From Caulobacter sp. CCUG 60055 (GTDB lineage Bacteria; Pseudomonadota; Alphaproteobacteria; Caulobacterales; Caulobacteraceae), in assembly GCF_022750545.1 (NCBI RefSeq), contig NZ_PUIC01000001.1, forward strand, positions 372,001 through 436,000: 64,000 nt of DNA, given 5' to 3'. The position numbers were made by a program, and so were the translations under genes. Position 1 is the stretch's first letter, and every line of letters starts with the position of its first letter. Positions 42,850-51,467 of this stretch are shown here, piece by piece. Under the pieces are notes generated by a model. It searched no databases. It saw only the letters and a program-made list of their open reading frames with translations, and was not told where the DNA came from.

Positions 42850-43923
42850 ATGACCCCTTCCCCCATCCCCACCGCCGGGCGCAAACTCTCGCGGGCGGCC
42901 TTGCGCATGGCTTTCGCGGGCCTGCTGGCGGCGGCGGCCCTGGCGCCCCTGGGCGCGCACGCCGCCTCCGCGCCGGCGCCCGTCCCCGCCGAACGCGCCA
43001 AGGCGCGCGCCGCCATCGAGGCTCAGATCTTGCGGCTGTCCGAACTGTCCGGCGGCGAGGTCGGCGTGATGGCCCGCCACCTCGAAACCGGCCTCACCGT
43101 CGCCTCGAAGAGCCGCGACCACTTCCCCATGGCCAGCACCTTCAAGATCGCCGTGGCCGGCGCCGTGCTGGCCCAGGTGGACGCCAAGCGCCTGTCTCTT
43201 GATCAGATGGTGCCGGTGGACCCGGCGCTGATCGTGCCGTCGGAGGGCATCGCCGAGGTCTTTCCGTTTCCGGGAATCTCGCTGTCGGTGCGCAACCTCA
43301 TCGAAACCATGATGACCAAGAGCGACAACACCGCCACCGACCTCCTCACCAGGCTGGCGGGCGGCCCCGGCGCGGTCACGGCCTGGGTCAGAAGCGTCGG
43401 GGTCGAGGACCTGCGCGTCGACGGCGACACCGCCGGCATCATCGGCCGCTTCTACATGGTTCCCCCCGGCGAAGCGGTGGTTCCCTACGTGACCAAGGCG
43501 CTGGCCGCGGACCCCGGGCTGGAGGATCGGGCCTCCGCGCCGGATGCGAAGTATGGCGACGACCCGCGCGACACCACCACGCCCGAGGCCATGGTGAAGC
43601 TGCTCTCCCGCATTGTCGACGACCACGTCCTGTCCGCCGGCAGCACCGACGTGTTGCTGGGCGCGATGGAGCGCTGCTCCACCGGTCCCAAGCGCATCAA
43701 GGGCATGCTGCCGGCCGCCACGGTCGTCAAACACAAGACCGGGACCTTGGGCGCCAGCGTCAACGACACGGGCGTCATCTACCTTCCCGGCGGCGCAGGC
43801 CGCGTGGCCATCGCGGTGTACGTCAAGAAGAGCAAGCTGCCCGAGGAGGCGCGGGAACGCGCGATCGCCGAGATCAGCCGCTCGATCTACGACTACATGC
43901 TGATCGAAAGCGCCAGCCGTTAG
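42850..43923 (+). CDS. Class A beta-lactamase-like serine hydrolase
   Basis: A 357-residue exported enzyme. It has a long basic leader and signal (AFAGLLAAAALAPLGAHA), SxxK in MASTFKIAV, S-D-N in TKSDNTATDLL, K-T-G-T in VKHKTGTLG and the RDTTTP segment common in this group. The omega-loop R-x-E-x-x-L-N of penicillinases is not visible; the corresponding VDGDTAGIIG has no Glu in the expected place, so strong beta-lactam deacylation is doubtful. It follows the MlrC-like gene by 16 bases and is probably co-transcribed, which also fits a peptide-processing role. Confidence 0.85.
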   Translation: MTPSPIPTAGRKLSRAALRMAFAGLLAAAALAPLGAHAASAPAPVPAERAKARAAIEAQILRLSELSGGEVGVMARHLETGLTVASKSRDHFPMASTFKIAVAGAVLAQVDAKRLSLDQMVPVDPALIVPSEGIAEVFPFPGISLSVRNLIETMMTKSDNTATDLLTRLAGGPGAVTAWVRSVGVEDLRVDGDTAGIIGRFYMVPPGEAVVPYVTKALAADPGLEDRASAPDAKYGDDPRDTTTPEAMVKLLSRIVDDHVLSAGSTDVLLGAMERCSTGPKRIKGMLPAATVVKHKTGTLGASVNDTGVIYLPGGAGRVAIAVYVKKSKLPEEARERAIAEISRSIYDYMLIESASR

Positions 43924-43930
43924 GTCTTGA

Positions 43931-43961
43931 GCCGTCCGCCCGGCGTTGCGGGGCGGACGGC
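43931..43961. terminator. Strong bidirectional terminator hairpin
   Basis: Perfect 11-bp arms GCCGTCCGCCC (43931-43941) and GGGCGGACGGC (43951-43961) enclose a 9-base loop between convergent genes ending at 43923 and 43972. On the plus strand it is followed by a C/T tract. Confidence 0.8.
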
Positions 43962-43971
43962 CCCCCTCTTG

Positions 43972-45930
43972 TCACCAGGCGTAGCCGACCTGCACGCGTC
44001 CTCCCAATCGGGCGCCGCCCCCGTCGGCGGCGCCGGACACGGCCGCGCCGAGGCTCAGCGCCTCGCTGGCCTGATAGCTCCACGCCACGCCGAGCGCGGT
44101 GGCCGAGCCATATTGGCCGACGGCCGCCCCCAGCCACTGCCGCCCCGCCGCCAGGGTCGGCAGGCTGGGCATGGCCATGGCGGCGGCCACCCCCTTGGCC
44201 GCGAAGTCCTGGGCTCGCTGGCCCATCGCCCCCATCGCCTGCTGCATCTGGCCCAGGTTGACGGCGTCGCCGGGCATGACGCCGGGCGCGACATTGGTGA
44301 TCTGGCGCGCGAGGCCGGTCTGGGCGTTGCCGACCGACACCGTGTTGGCGCGGTCCGCCAGCGAGCCCTGGCCCAGGGCCACGGCGTTGGCGGCGCTGGC
44401 CACGGCGTTGGCGCCCAGGGCGACGCTGTTGTCGCCGCCGGCTACGGCGTTGGCGCCCACCGCCGTGGCGGGATCGGCCAGCGCCCGTGCGCCCGCGCCG
44501 ATGGCGACCGAGCCGTTGCGCGCCTGCGCGCCCGCGCCCAAGGCGGTGGTGTTGTCGCCCGTCGCCTGCGCGCCGGCCCCGATGGCCGTCGCGCCGGAGC
44601 CTTGCGCCGCCGCCCCGGCGCCGCAGCTGACGCCGCCGCCGGCGAAACTGCACAGCCCGTTGGCGAAGGCCTGGTTCATCAGCGTCTGCAGCGCCGCCAC
44701 CTGCTGGGTGGTGAAGTTGTTGGCGCTGGCCAGGGCGGCCTGGCCGCTCTGCTGCACCTGGCCGACATTGGCCGCATCGGTGGCGGCTTGGCCGGCGCGC
44801 AGGTTGGTGATGGTCGCGCCGCCGGCGCCTTGCAGCGCGAGCGACTGCCCGTCGGCGCTGTATTGCGCCGAGTTCTGCGCCAGCCCCAGCGCGGTGTTGG
44901 CCGTCCCCTGGGCGGCGTTGGCGGCGCCCTGCGCGGTGTTGGCCGCGCCCTGGGCCGCCGTCGCGGCGGCCTGGATACGATACGCCTGCGCGCCGTTGAC
45001 CGCGTCGGTGCTGGTCGCGGACACCGCCCCCTCGCCCAGGTTGGTGATGGTGCGCTGCTGCGTCGCCGACCCCACCGAGACGGTGTTGGTCCCCGAGGCC
45101 ACCGAGCCCTGCCCCAGGGCCACCGAGTTGGCGGCGCCGGCCTGGACCACGGCGCCGGCGCCCAGGGCCGTGGCGTTGTCGGCCAGCGCCTGCGCCGCCT
45201 GCATCCCGGCGTTGGAGCCGCCGACAGCCGTGCTGTAATTCCCGCTGGCCACGGCGCCGGAGCCGCCCGCCTGGCCGGGGCTGGTCGCATTGGCGCCGCC
45301 GCCGATGGCTGTGCTGGCGACGCCGCTGGCCACCGCGCCGGCGCCGCCGTTCCCAGCATGCCCGCCGCCGGCGTTGGCGCCGGAGCCGCCGCTGCCGATG
45401 GCGGTGGCGCCGCTGTTGCTGGCCGAGGCGCCCGCGCCGCCCGTTCCGCCGGTGGCGCCGCCGCCGAAGGACGCGCCGCCGCCGCCGCCGCCGCCCAAAG
45501 CCAGCGCGCCGCCGGCCGAGGCGTTGGCCCCGCCCCCGCCGCCGCCCGCGGCGGCTGCGGGGGCGCCAGCTCCCGCCGCGCCCGCGCCGATGGCCACCGC
45601 GCCGTCGACCGCCGAACTGCCGCCGCCGCCGCCGCCGCCGCCCGCGAAGGTGTGCGCCGGATAGCCCTGGCCGCCCGCCCCCGGAGCCCCGCCGGCGGGA
45701 TTGCCGTCAGCGCCGCCGCCGGCGGCGCCGGCCGATCCCGCAGTTCCGCCAGCGCCGGCGACCGTGTTGGCGCCGCCCCCGCCACCGCTTCCGCCGCCGC
45801 CGATCTGCACGCCCTGCGCCCAGGCCATGGCGGGGCCGGCCAGCACCCCCGCCAGCACCGCCCCGGCCGTCAAGGCGCGCCTGAGGTTCCTCGCCCGCCC
45901 TGCCTTCCGGCCGCCGTCGATCCGCGCCAT
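43972..45930 (-). CDS. YadA-like trimeric autotransporter adhesin
   Basis: A 652-residue surface protein. The signal peptide ends PAMAWA. The passenger begins with about 200 residues made almost wholly of Gly, Ala and Ser. YadA-head repeats follow (NNATALGAGAVVQAGAANSV-type, S-V-A-L-G-x-x-S, N-T-V-S-V-G), then a heptad-like coiled coil (AATAAQGAANTAQGAANAAQ) and a second head block. The C-terminal anchor (VNLGQMQQAMGAMGQRAQDF onward) ends in Tyr-Ala-Trp, a four-strand barrel per subunit. The ATG at 45930 has GAGG upstream; a TTG lies four codons earlier. Likely role: adhesion or autoagglutination. Confidence 0.88.
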   Translation of the reverse strand: MARIDGGRKAGRARNLRRALTAGAVLAGVLAGPAMAWAQGVQIGGGGSGGGGGANTVAGAGGTAGSAGAAGGGADGNPAGGAPGAGGQGYPAHTFAGGGGGGGGSSAVDGAVAIGAGAAGAGAPAAAAGGGGGGANASAGGALALGGGGGGGASFGGGATGGTGGAGASASNSGATAIGSGGSGANAGGGHAGNGGAGAVASGVASTAIGGGANATSPGQAGGSGAVASGNYSTAVGGSNAGMQAAQALADNATALGAGAVVQAGAANSVALGQGSVASGTNTVSVGSATQQRTITNLGEGAVSATSTDAVNGAQAYRIQAAATAAQGAANTAQGAANAAQGTANTALGLAQNSAQYSADGQSLALQGAGGATITNLRAGQAATDAANVGQVQQSGQAALASANNFTTQQVAALQTLMNQAFANGLCSFAGGGVSCGAGAAAQGSGATAIGAGAQATGDNTTALGAGAQARNGSVAIGAGARALADPATAVGANAVAGGDNSVALGANAVASAANAVALGQGSLADRANTVSVGNAQTGLARQITNVAPGVMPGDAVNLGQMQQAMGAMGQRAQDFAAKGVAAAMAMPSLPTLAAGRQWLGAAVGQYGSATALGVAWSYQASEALSLGAAVSGAADGGGARLGGRVQVGYAW

Positions 45931-46020
45931 GCCCTGCCTCAACCCAAGCCGATCCCTGATTCCGGCAGAGTAGGAAACGCGTCGGACGAGCGGTAACGAC
46001 CGCGTCTCAATCGGATTGCG

Positions 46021-47118
46021 TCAGCGTCTCACCAGGGCGATTTTCATCGCCTCGCGGCGCAGTTCGCCCGGGCTGACGCCGAACCGGCGGCGGAAGGTCT
46101 GGTTGAAGGTCGGCGGATCGAAGAAGCCGCAGCGCGCCGCCAGCGCGGCGATGGTGGCGTCCGGTCCCGCCACGCGCAGCAGCCGCATGAACCGCTGCAG
46201 CCGCCGATCGCGGACATAGCCCGCCACCGTCAGTTCGCGGCGGGCGAACAGCCTGTAGAGCGTGGCGCGCGAGCAGCCCGCCGACCTGGCGATCCGGACG
46301 GGATCGAGATCGGGGTCGGCGAGATTGGCCTCGATGAACCGGCAGGCGGCGGCGAACTGGCCCGCCCCGACGGCCTCGCTTCCCTCGGCGCTCGCCGAAC
46401 CCAGCACGCCGGCCAGGGCCGCCAGCAGCAGGTCGAGCGCGGCGTCGAACACGACCATCTGGTCGCGCTCGGGCGTTCGCCTCCATCGCCGCGCCATCAG
46501 GTCGAGCTGCCCCTTGAGGAAGGGAGCCAGGCCGGAAGCCTGAAGCGCCGTCCGAAGCTGCTCGGCGGGCGGCGGGTCGCCGCCGAAGGTCGAGCGGAGC
46601 AGGTCCCGGGGGACGGCGAGATAGATGCTTTCGTGGGCCGTCCATTCGAGCCGGCACGGCATGGCGGCGTCATAGACATAGAAGTCGCCCGCCTCGGACG
46701 AGCTTACGGTCCCGTCGGGGCCGACCGTCCGCCGCCGCCCCTTGCGCACCAGGCCGAAGCTGACCTCGTCGCAACCGTCCGCCCGGCTCTGCGCGCGCGT
46801 CCGCTCGCCGCTCAGCGGCCCCAGCCGACAGGTGAATATGGAGCCTCGCGGAGCGGCCAAGACTTCCCCCGCGCCCCGAAATTCCCTTTTCGCTTCGGCG
46901 TCCATGCGGCCGGCCGCGAAGTCATAAATGACCACCTCGCGCCAGAACTCGTAGGCGTCGTCGGGACCGAGGCTTCCGGTCGAGGCGGAAAGGCGGGCTC
47001 CGCTGGTCTTGGGGCGGCCGTGCGCCGGCGACCAGGGCCCGTCCGCGGGCGACCAGCTCCACACCTCGGAGGTATAGTCCCAGGTGAGGAGCGCCTCATG
47101 CTCGGGGTCGGCAGTCAT
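46021..47118 (-). CDS. AraC-family transcriptional regulator
   Basis: A 365-residue regulator with the two-HTH AraC domain at the C-terminus (about residues 255-350): PVRIARSAGCSRATLYRLFA, then AALAARCGFFDPPTFNQTFR and RFGVSPGELRR. The N-terminal 240 residues resemble the AraC-binding-like (cupin) domain of the FeaR/NphR type (TCRLGPLSGERTRAQSR, DFYVYDAAMPCRLEW). Its target is unclear: it is divergent from the orphan gene at 47246 and near the autotransporter gene. Confidence 0.9.
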   Translation of the reverse strand: MTADPEHEALLTWDYTSEVWSWSPADGPWSPAHGRPKTSGARLSASTGSLGPDDAYEFWREVVIYDFAAGRMDAEAKREFRGAGEVLAAPRGSIFTCRLGPLSGERTRAQSRADGCDEVSFGLVRKGRRRTVGPDGTVSSSEAGDFYVYDAAMPCRLEWTAHESIYLAVPRDLLRSTFGGDPPPAEQLRTALQASGLAPFLKGQLDLMARRWRRTPERDQMVVFDAALDLLLAALAGVLGSASAEGSEAVGAGQFAAACRFIEANLADPDLDPVRIARSAGCSRATLYRLFARRELTVAGYVRDRRLQRFMRLLRVAGPDATIAALAARCGFFDPPTFNQTFRRRFGVSPGELRREAMKIALVRR

Positions 47119-47245
47119 CCCGCAACGTCGCCTCAGCCTTCATCCGTCCGATCCCCCGATCGCGCCGACATTGCTCTACTTCTGAGATATATCAAGACGG
47201 GCGCGAGGCCTGGACGACGCTGCCCGGCCCGTCAGGGGGCGGATC

Positions 47246-47656
47246 ATGGCCTATGTCGTCAAGGCGCATATCGTCGATCCGGGGTCAGAGGTGTTCATCC
47301 TCGAGGCCCAGAAGACCATGTACGGCGGCAAGCTCATCGCCGAGGGCGACACGGTCTTCATTTTCGCCAGCGAGAACGAAGGCGGACGGGGTCTGTTGGC
47401 CCGCGGCGTCGTCACCACCGCGAAGGTCGTCCCGAGAAAGCCAGGCGTCGCGCGGCAGACGCCCAGGGTCAGCCTCTCGATCCGGCGAACGGCGCTGGCC
47501 AAGCGGCCCCTGGGGCGAAGCCAGCTCAAGTCCTACGCCGATTGGGGCGACGGCCAGCCCGGTTCCGAGCTGAACTTCAAGTTCTACCGGCAGGCCACGA
47601 ACAAGATCGCCGGCGTGTCGGAGGAAGCCGCCGCGTTCCTGGCCGGGTTCTTCTGA
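47246..47656 (+). CDS. Hypothetical protein, possibly PUA/EVE-like
   Basis: A 136-residue basic protein, cytoplasmic, with no signal. The segment KLIAEGDTVFIFASENEGGRGLLARGVV resembles the G-D-x-x-x-x-x-S...G-x-x-A-x-G-x-V strand pair of PUA/EVE-type folds, which bind modified bases or RNA, but similarity is weak by eye. The rest gives no clue. It is divergent from the AraC gene. The SD AGGGGG precedes the ATG. Confidence 0.6.
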   Translation: MAYVVKAHIVDPGSEVFILEAQKTMYGGKLIAEGDTVFIFASENEGGRGLLARGVVTTAKVVPRKPGVARQTPRVSLSIRRTALAKRPLGRSQLKSYADWGDGQPGSELNFKFYRQATNKIAGVSEEAAAFLAGFF

Positions 47657-47708
47657 CCTGCCGGCCTTGGCCGCACCCATTCCGGCGTAGCGCTTCGACG
47701 GGCTTGAA

Positions 47709-47723
47709 TGTTATAATATAACA
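47709..47723. promoter_or_regulatory. Zur-type zinc operator
   Basis: TGTTATA-A-TATAACA, a perfect palindrome around a central A, 94 bp before the CobW-family gene. It matches the G-T-T-A-T-A/T-A-T-A-A-C form of proteobacterial Zur boxes. Confidence 0.8.
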
Positions 47724-47817
47724 CTTCATAACCAGCCGGGGCTCGGGCGGATGTTCCGGTGCACGCGGATCAGGACCGTCGATCCGGGCCTCCAACCATC
47801 GAACCTGGAGACGCCCG

Positions 47818-49014
47818 ATGGACCCTCGCCTCCCCGTCGCCGTGTTGTCGGGCTTCCTGGGCGCCGGCAAGACCACCCTGCTCAACCACGTGCTGAACAA
47901 CCGCGACGGGCGGCGCGTGGCGGTGATCGTCAACGACATGAGCGAGGTGAACATCGACGCCGCCCTCGTCGGCCAGGGCGGCGGCGGCCTTTCGCGCACC
48001 GACGAGAAGTTGGTCGAGATGTCCAACGGCTGCATCTGCTGCACCCTGCGCGACGACCTGCTGATCGAGGTCCGCCGGTTGGCGGCGGAACGGCGGTTCG
48101 ACTACCTGCTGATCGAATCCACCGGCGTCTCCGAACCCATGCCGGTGGCGGCCACCTTCGATTTCCGCGACGAGGCCGGCGAAAGCCTGGCCGACCTCGC
48201 CCGGCTCGACGCCATGGTCACCGTGGTCGACGCCTTCAATTTCCTGCGCGACTACGGCTCCAGGGACCATCTGGCCGACCGGGGCGAGGCCGCGGACCAG
48301 GGCGACGACCGCACCGTCGTCGATCTCCTGGTCGAGCAGGTCGAGTTCGCCGACGTGATCGTGCTCAACAAGGCCGATCTGGTTTCGGCCCAGGAGATGG
48401 GCCGTCTGCGCGGCGTCCTCGCCGCGCTCAATCCCCAGGCCCGTCTGGTCGAGGCGGCCTATGGGGCCGTGCCGTTGAACGAGATCTTCGACACCGGGCT
48501 CTACGATCCCGAGCGCGCCGAGCTCGCGCCGGGCTGGCGCAAGGCCCTGGTCGGCGAGGTCGTGCCCGAGACCGAGGAATACGGCATCTCCCACTTCGTC
48601 TATCGGGCCGACCGCCCGTTCGACCCGGCGAAGCTCGACGCATGGTTTCGATCGGAATGGCCGGGCGTCATCCGGTCGAAGGGCTTCTTCTGGCTCGCCA
48701 CCCGCAACGACCGCGTCGGCTCATGGAGCCAGGCCGGCCCCGCCACCCAGGTCGAGCTCGGCGGCCGTTGGTGGGCGACCGCGCCCAAGGCGATGTGGCC
48801 CGACGATCCGCGCTGGCGGGCGAGCATGCAGAAAATCTGGCGGCCCCGGTACGGCGACCGCCGGCAGGAGATCGTGCTGATAGGCCAGGATATGGACCGT
48901 CGGGCGCTGGAAGCGGGTTTCGACGCCTGCCTGCTGTCCAAGGCCCAGTTCGCCCTCGGGCCCCAGGCCTGGTCGCGGCTGCCCGATCCCTTCCCCGCCT
49001 GGTCGTCGAACTAA
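47818..49014 (+). CDS. CobW/G3E-family GTPase, probable zinc chaperone
   Basis: A 398-residue G3E GTPase. The P-loop is in [25 protein letters not shown] is switch I, the metal site [12 protein letters not shown] has the C-x-C-C motif, [10 protein letters not shown] is the E-S-x-G switch II and LNKADL is the guanine-specificity motif. The C-terminal CobW_C domain follows (about residues 275-380). The Zur-type box upstream links it to zinc starvation, where such proteins move zinc to client enzymes. It resembles the longer ZigA/YciC-like members. Confidence 0.92.
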   Translation: MDPRLPVAVLSGFLGAGKTTLLNHVLNNRDGRRVAVIVNDMSEVNIDAALVGQGGGGLSRTDEKLVEMSNGCICCTLRDDLLIEVRRLAAERRFDYLLIESTGVSEPMPVAATFDFRDEAGESLADLARLDAMVTVVDAFNFLRDYGSRDHLADRGEAADQGDDRTVVDLLVEQVEFADVIVLNKADLVSAQEMGRLRGVLAALNPQARLVEAAYGAVPLNEIFDTGLYDPERAELAPGWRKALVGEVVPETEEYGISHFVYRADRPFDPAKLDAWFRSEWPGVIRSKGFFWLATRNDRVGSWSQAGPATQVELGGRWWATAPKAMWPDDPRWRASMQKIWRPRYGDRRQEIVLIGQDMDRRALEAGFDACLLSKAQFALGPQAWSRLPDPFPAWSSN

Positions 49015-49074
49015 GGCCGCGCCGGACCCGCCTTCACGTCCAGGCGCCCGTCGGCGTCGACCTCGCCGCGGGAG

Positions 49075-49151
49075 TGGCGCGCCCTGCAGGACTCGAACCT
49101 GCGACCGTCCGCTTAGAAGGCGGATGCTCTATCCAGCTGAGCTAAGGGCGC
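49075..49151 (-). tRNA. tRNA-Arg (anticodon TCT)
   Basis: The 7-bp acceptor GCGCCCT/AGGGCGC, the D-arm, the loop CTTCTAA with anticodon TCT and the T-arm GGTTCGAGTCC are all present, with CCA encoded at 49075-49077. Confidence 0.96.
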
Positions 49152-49160
49152 GAAAAGGGG

Positions 49161-49466
49161 TCAATGGGTCCAGGGCTGCTTGCGGCCGAAAGCGAAATTG
49201 TCGGCGTAGGCCTTGAGGATGCGCTTGGGTTCCTTGGCCTCGGCGATCTGGAAGGCGATGCCGTGCGCCTGGGCGTAGGCCACCGCCTCCTCGCGGGTCT
49301 CGAAGGTCAGGCGCACCTGGCCGTTCATGTCGCTCGACTGCTGCCAGCCCATCAGGGGGTCGGGCAGCCGGGCCGAGGCCGGGGCGAAGTCGAGCACCCA
49401 GTCCTTGGTCTTGGCCTTGCCGGACTGCATGGCGTTCTTGGCGGGGCGATAGATGCGCGCGAGCAT
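49161..49466 (-). CDS. Complex I accessory subunit, NDUFS4-like
   Basis: A 101-residue soluble protein of the 'ETC complex I subunit conserved region' family, the bacterial relative of mitochondrial NDUFS4 (18-kDa subunit). MLARIYRPAKNAMQSGKAKT is the N-terminal signature, with WVLDFAP, DPLMGWQQSSDMNGQVRLTF and FGRKQPWTH at the end. It is one of the accessory subunits alphaproteobacteria share with mitochondria and assembles on the peripheral arm of NADH dehydrogenase. It lies between two tRNA genes, away from the nuo operon. Confidence 0.92.
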   Translation of the reverse strand: MLARIYRPAKNAMQSGKAKTKDWVLDFAPASARLPDPLMGWQQSSDMNGQVRLTFETREEAVAYAQAHGIAFQIAEAKEPKRILKAYADNFAFGRKQPWTH

Positions 49467-49493
49467 GACGGTCAGCCTCTGAAATCCCTCCGA

Positions 49494-49570
49494 TGGTCGG
49501 GGCGGCAGGATTTGAACCTGCGACCCTCTGCTCCCAAAGCAGATGCGCTACCAGACTGCGCTACGCCCCG
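49494..49570 (-). tRNA. tRNA-Pro (anticodon TGG)
   Basis: The acceptor CGGGGCG/CGCCCCG, the anticodon loop TTTGGGA with TGG and the T-arm GGTTCAAATCC are present; CCA is encoded at 49494-49496. Confidence 0.96.
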
Positions 49571-49630
49571 TGGCCCTCGGAAGCGCGGTTCTTGCCATGA
49601 GCCGCGCCCCGCCGCAACGCATCAGCGACG

Positions 49631-50063
49631 TCAACCGACCCGTTCGCGCGCCCGACGGGGCATCAGCTTGAACACGCCGCTGGCCCGCACGACGTCGCGG
49701 CCGGCGATCATCGCCCGTCCCTCGGCGAAGGCGGTGTCGCGGGCGGCGCGGGTGAGGCGCGCCTCGCCGATCACCCATTCGCCGGCGCGCGCCATGCTGA
49801 GGAAGTCGACGGACAGGTGGATGGTCACGCAGGCCGCGCCGGTGGCGCGATGCACGGCGGCGGCCAGCAGGCTGTCCAGAAAGCTGGTGAGCATGCCGCC
49901 GTGCACCAGCCCCAGGCCGTTGCAGTGTCGCTTCAGCGCATAGAAGGCGCGCTGGAACCCTTCGTCGGCCTCGCGGTCGAAGAACGGCCCGTTGTGGGCG
50001 CTGAACGGGCCGCGCGACGGCGACGGCAGGAAGCCCGGCGGCGGGGCCGGAACCTCCGCCGCG

Positions 50064-50071
<8 letters not shown>
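49631..50071 (-). CDS. PaaI-family hotdog thioesterase
   Basis: A 146-residue single hotdog-fold acyl-CoA thioesterase. CNGLGLVHGGMLTSFLDSLL is the N-x-x-G-x-x-H-G-G...D active-site segment. It continues with TIHLSVDFLSMARAGEW, the central strands. The substrate is not predictable from sequence. The start is GTG, overlapping the DUF192 gene's 3' end by 8 bases. Confidence 0.85.
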
Positions 50072-50540
<469 letters not shown>

Positions 50541-50564
50541 GACGAAACTCCCTGTGGGGAGGCG

Positions 50565-51173
50565 TCAGGTCGGGCTGATCTCGGCGACCACCAGACCCTT
50601 CGGCCCCTCGGCGAAACGGACCATCACGTCGTCGCCAGGCTGGAGGTCGTCCAGCCCGCTGCGGCGCAAGGTCTCGATGTGCACGAAGATATCGCCGGGC
50701 TGGCTGTCGCGCACCACGAAACCGTAGCCCTTGGTGCGATTGAACCACTTGACCTTGGCCCGCTCCAGCGGACCTTCCGCGGCCAGGGCCGGACGGCGTC
50801 CGCGGTCGGTCGGGCTGCGGAAACTGCGCGGCTCGTAACTGTCGCGCCGGCCGCCGTCGCGCTCGAAATGTCGTTGCGGTCGCTCGGAAGCCGGCGGCGC
50901 GGCGGTCTCGTCCAGTTCGACCACTTCGGCGACCTGCCAGCCCTTAGGCCTTCGGATCACGTCGCAGACGATGGAGGAGCCCTCAAGCGCGCTCTCGTGT
51001 CCGCACTGTCGCAGACTGGTGACGTGAAGAAGAACATCCTTAAGTCCGGTCTGACCGGGATCGTCAGGCACGATGAAACCGTACCCCTTCCCGGCATCAA
51101 ACCATTTGACCCGCCCGCTGATGCGCACCGCCTCTTCGTGCGCATCCGCCCCATTGTAATCGAAACCAGACAT
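50565..51173 (-). CDS. Two-domain cold-shock protein
   Basis: A 202-residue protein with two cold-shock OB domains. The first (about residues 18-85) has [19 protein letters not shown] and DVLLHVTSL; the second (about 137-200) has [18 protein letters not shown] and DIFVHIETL. The RNP1-like K-G-Y-G-F and RNP2-like D-x-x-x-H segments are intact in both. An Arg/Ser-rich linker separates them. Double-domain CSPs are typical of Caulobacter and relatives, where they bind single-stranded nucleic acid in cold or stationary phase. Confidence 0.93.
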   Translation of the reverse strand: MSGFDYNGADAHEEAVRISGRVKWFDAGKGYGFIVPDDPGQTGLKDVLLHVTSLRQCGHESALEGSSIVCDVIRRPKGWQVAEVVELDETAAPPASERPQRHFERDGGRRDSYEPRSFRSPTDRGRRPALAAEGPLERAKVKWFNRTKGYGFVVRDSQPGDIFVHIETLRRSGLDDLQPGDDVMVRFAEGPKGLVVAEISPT

Positions 51174-51316
51174 GCAGCCCCTCTGGCCCGCCCGAAAACC
51201 TTAGAGGCGGGCAACACAGCATAACACTGTTCTTGGAACGGAGGGTGCGTCAACGCCGATTTTACGCGTATAGGCTGCATCGCCGCGCGCTAAGTTGTCG
51301 CAGGCTTGCAGGCCGA

Positions 51317-51391
51317 TGGCAGTCCCTAGGGGAGTCGAACCCCTCTCTTCAGATTGAAAATCTGACGTCCTAACCGATAGACGAAGGGACC
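51317..51391 (-). tRNA. tRNA-Glu (anticodon TTC)
   Basis: The acceptor GGTCCCT/AGGGACT has one G-T pair; the anticodon loop TTTTCAA contains TTC and the T-arm is GGTTCGACTCC. CCA is encoded at 51317-51319. Confidence 0.95.
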
Positions 51392-51467
51392 GCAGCGGCG
51401 AGGAAGGGCGATATAGCCGCGTCGGCCGGGGTGCGCAACCCCCCTCTGGAACTGTCCACAGACGATT

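Noticed and set aside
43931-43961. Inverted repeat as a possible mobile-element end
   Set aside because: There is a single copy, exactly between convergent genes; a terminator explains it.
45130-45930. Dense short G/C-rich repeats as a possible CRISPR or VNTR array
   Set aside because: The repeats are codon-level Gly/Ala coding sequence without uniform units or spacers.
43927-45996. A 689-codon plus-strand frame and a 379-codon companion
   Set aside because: Both are antisense to the Gly-rich autotransporter; the GGC/GCC repeats remove stops from several frames.
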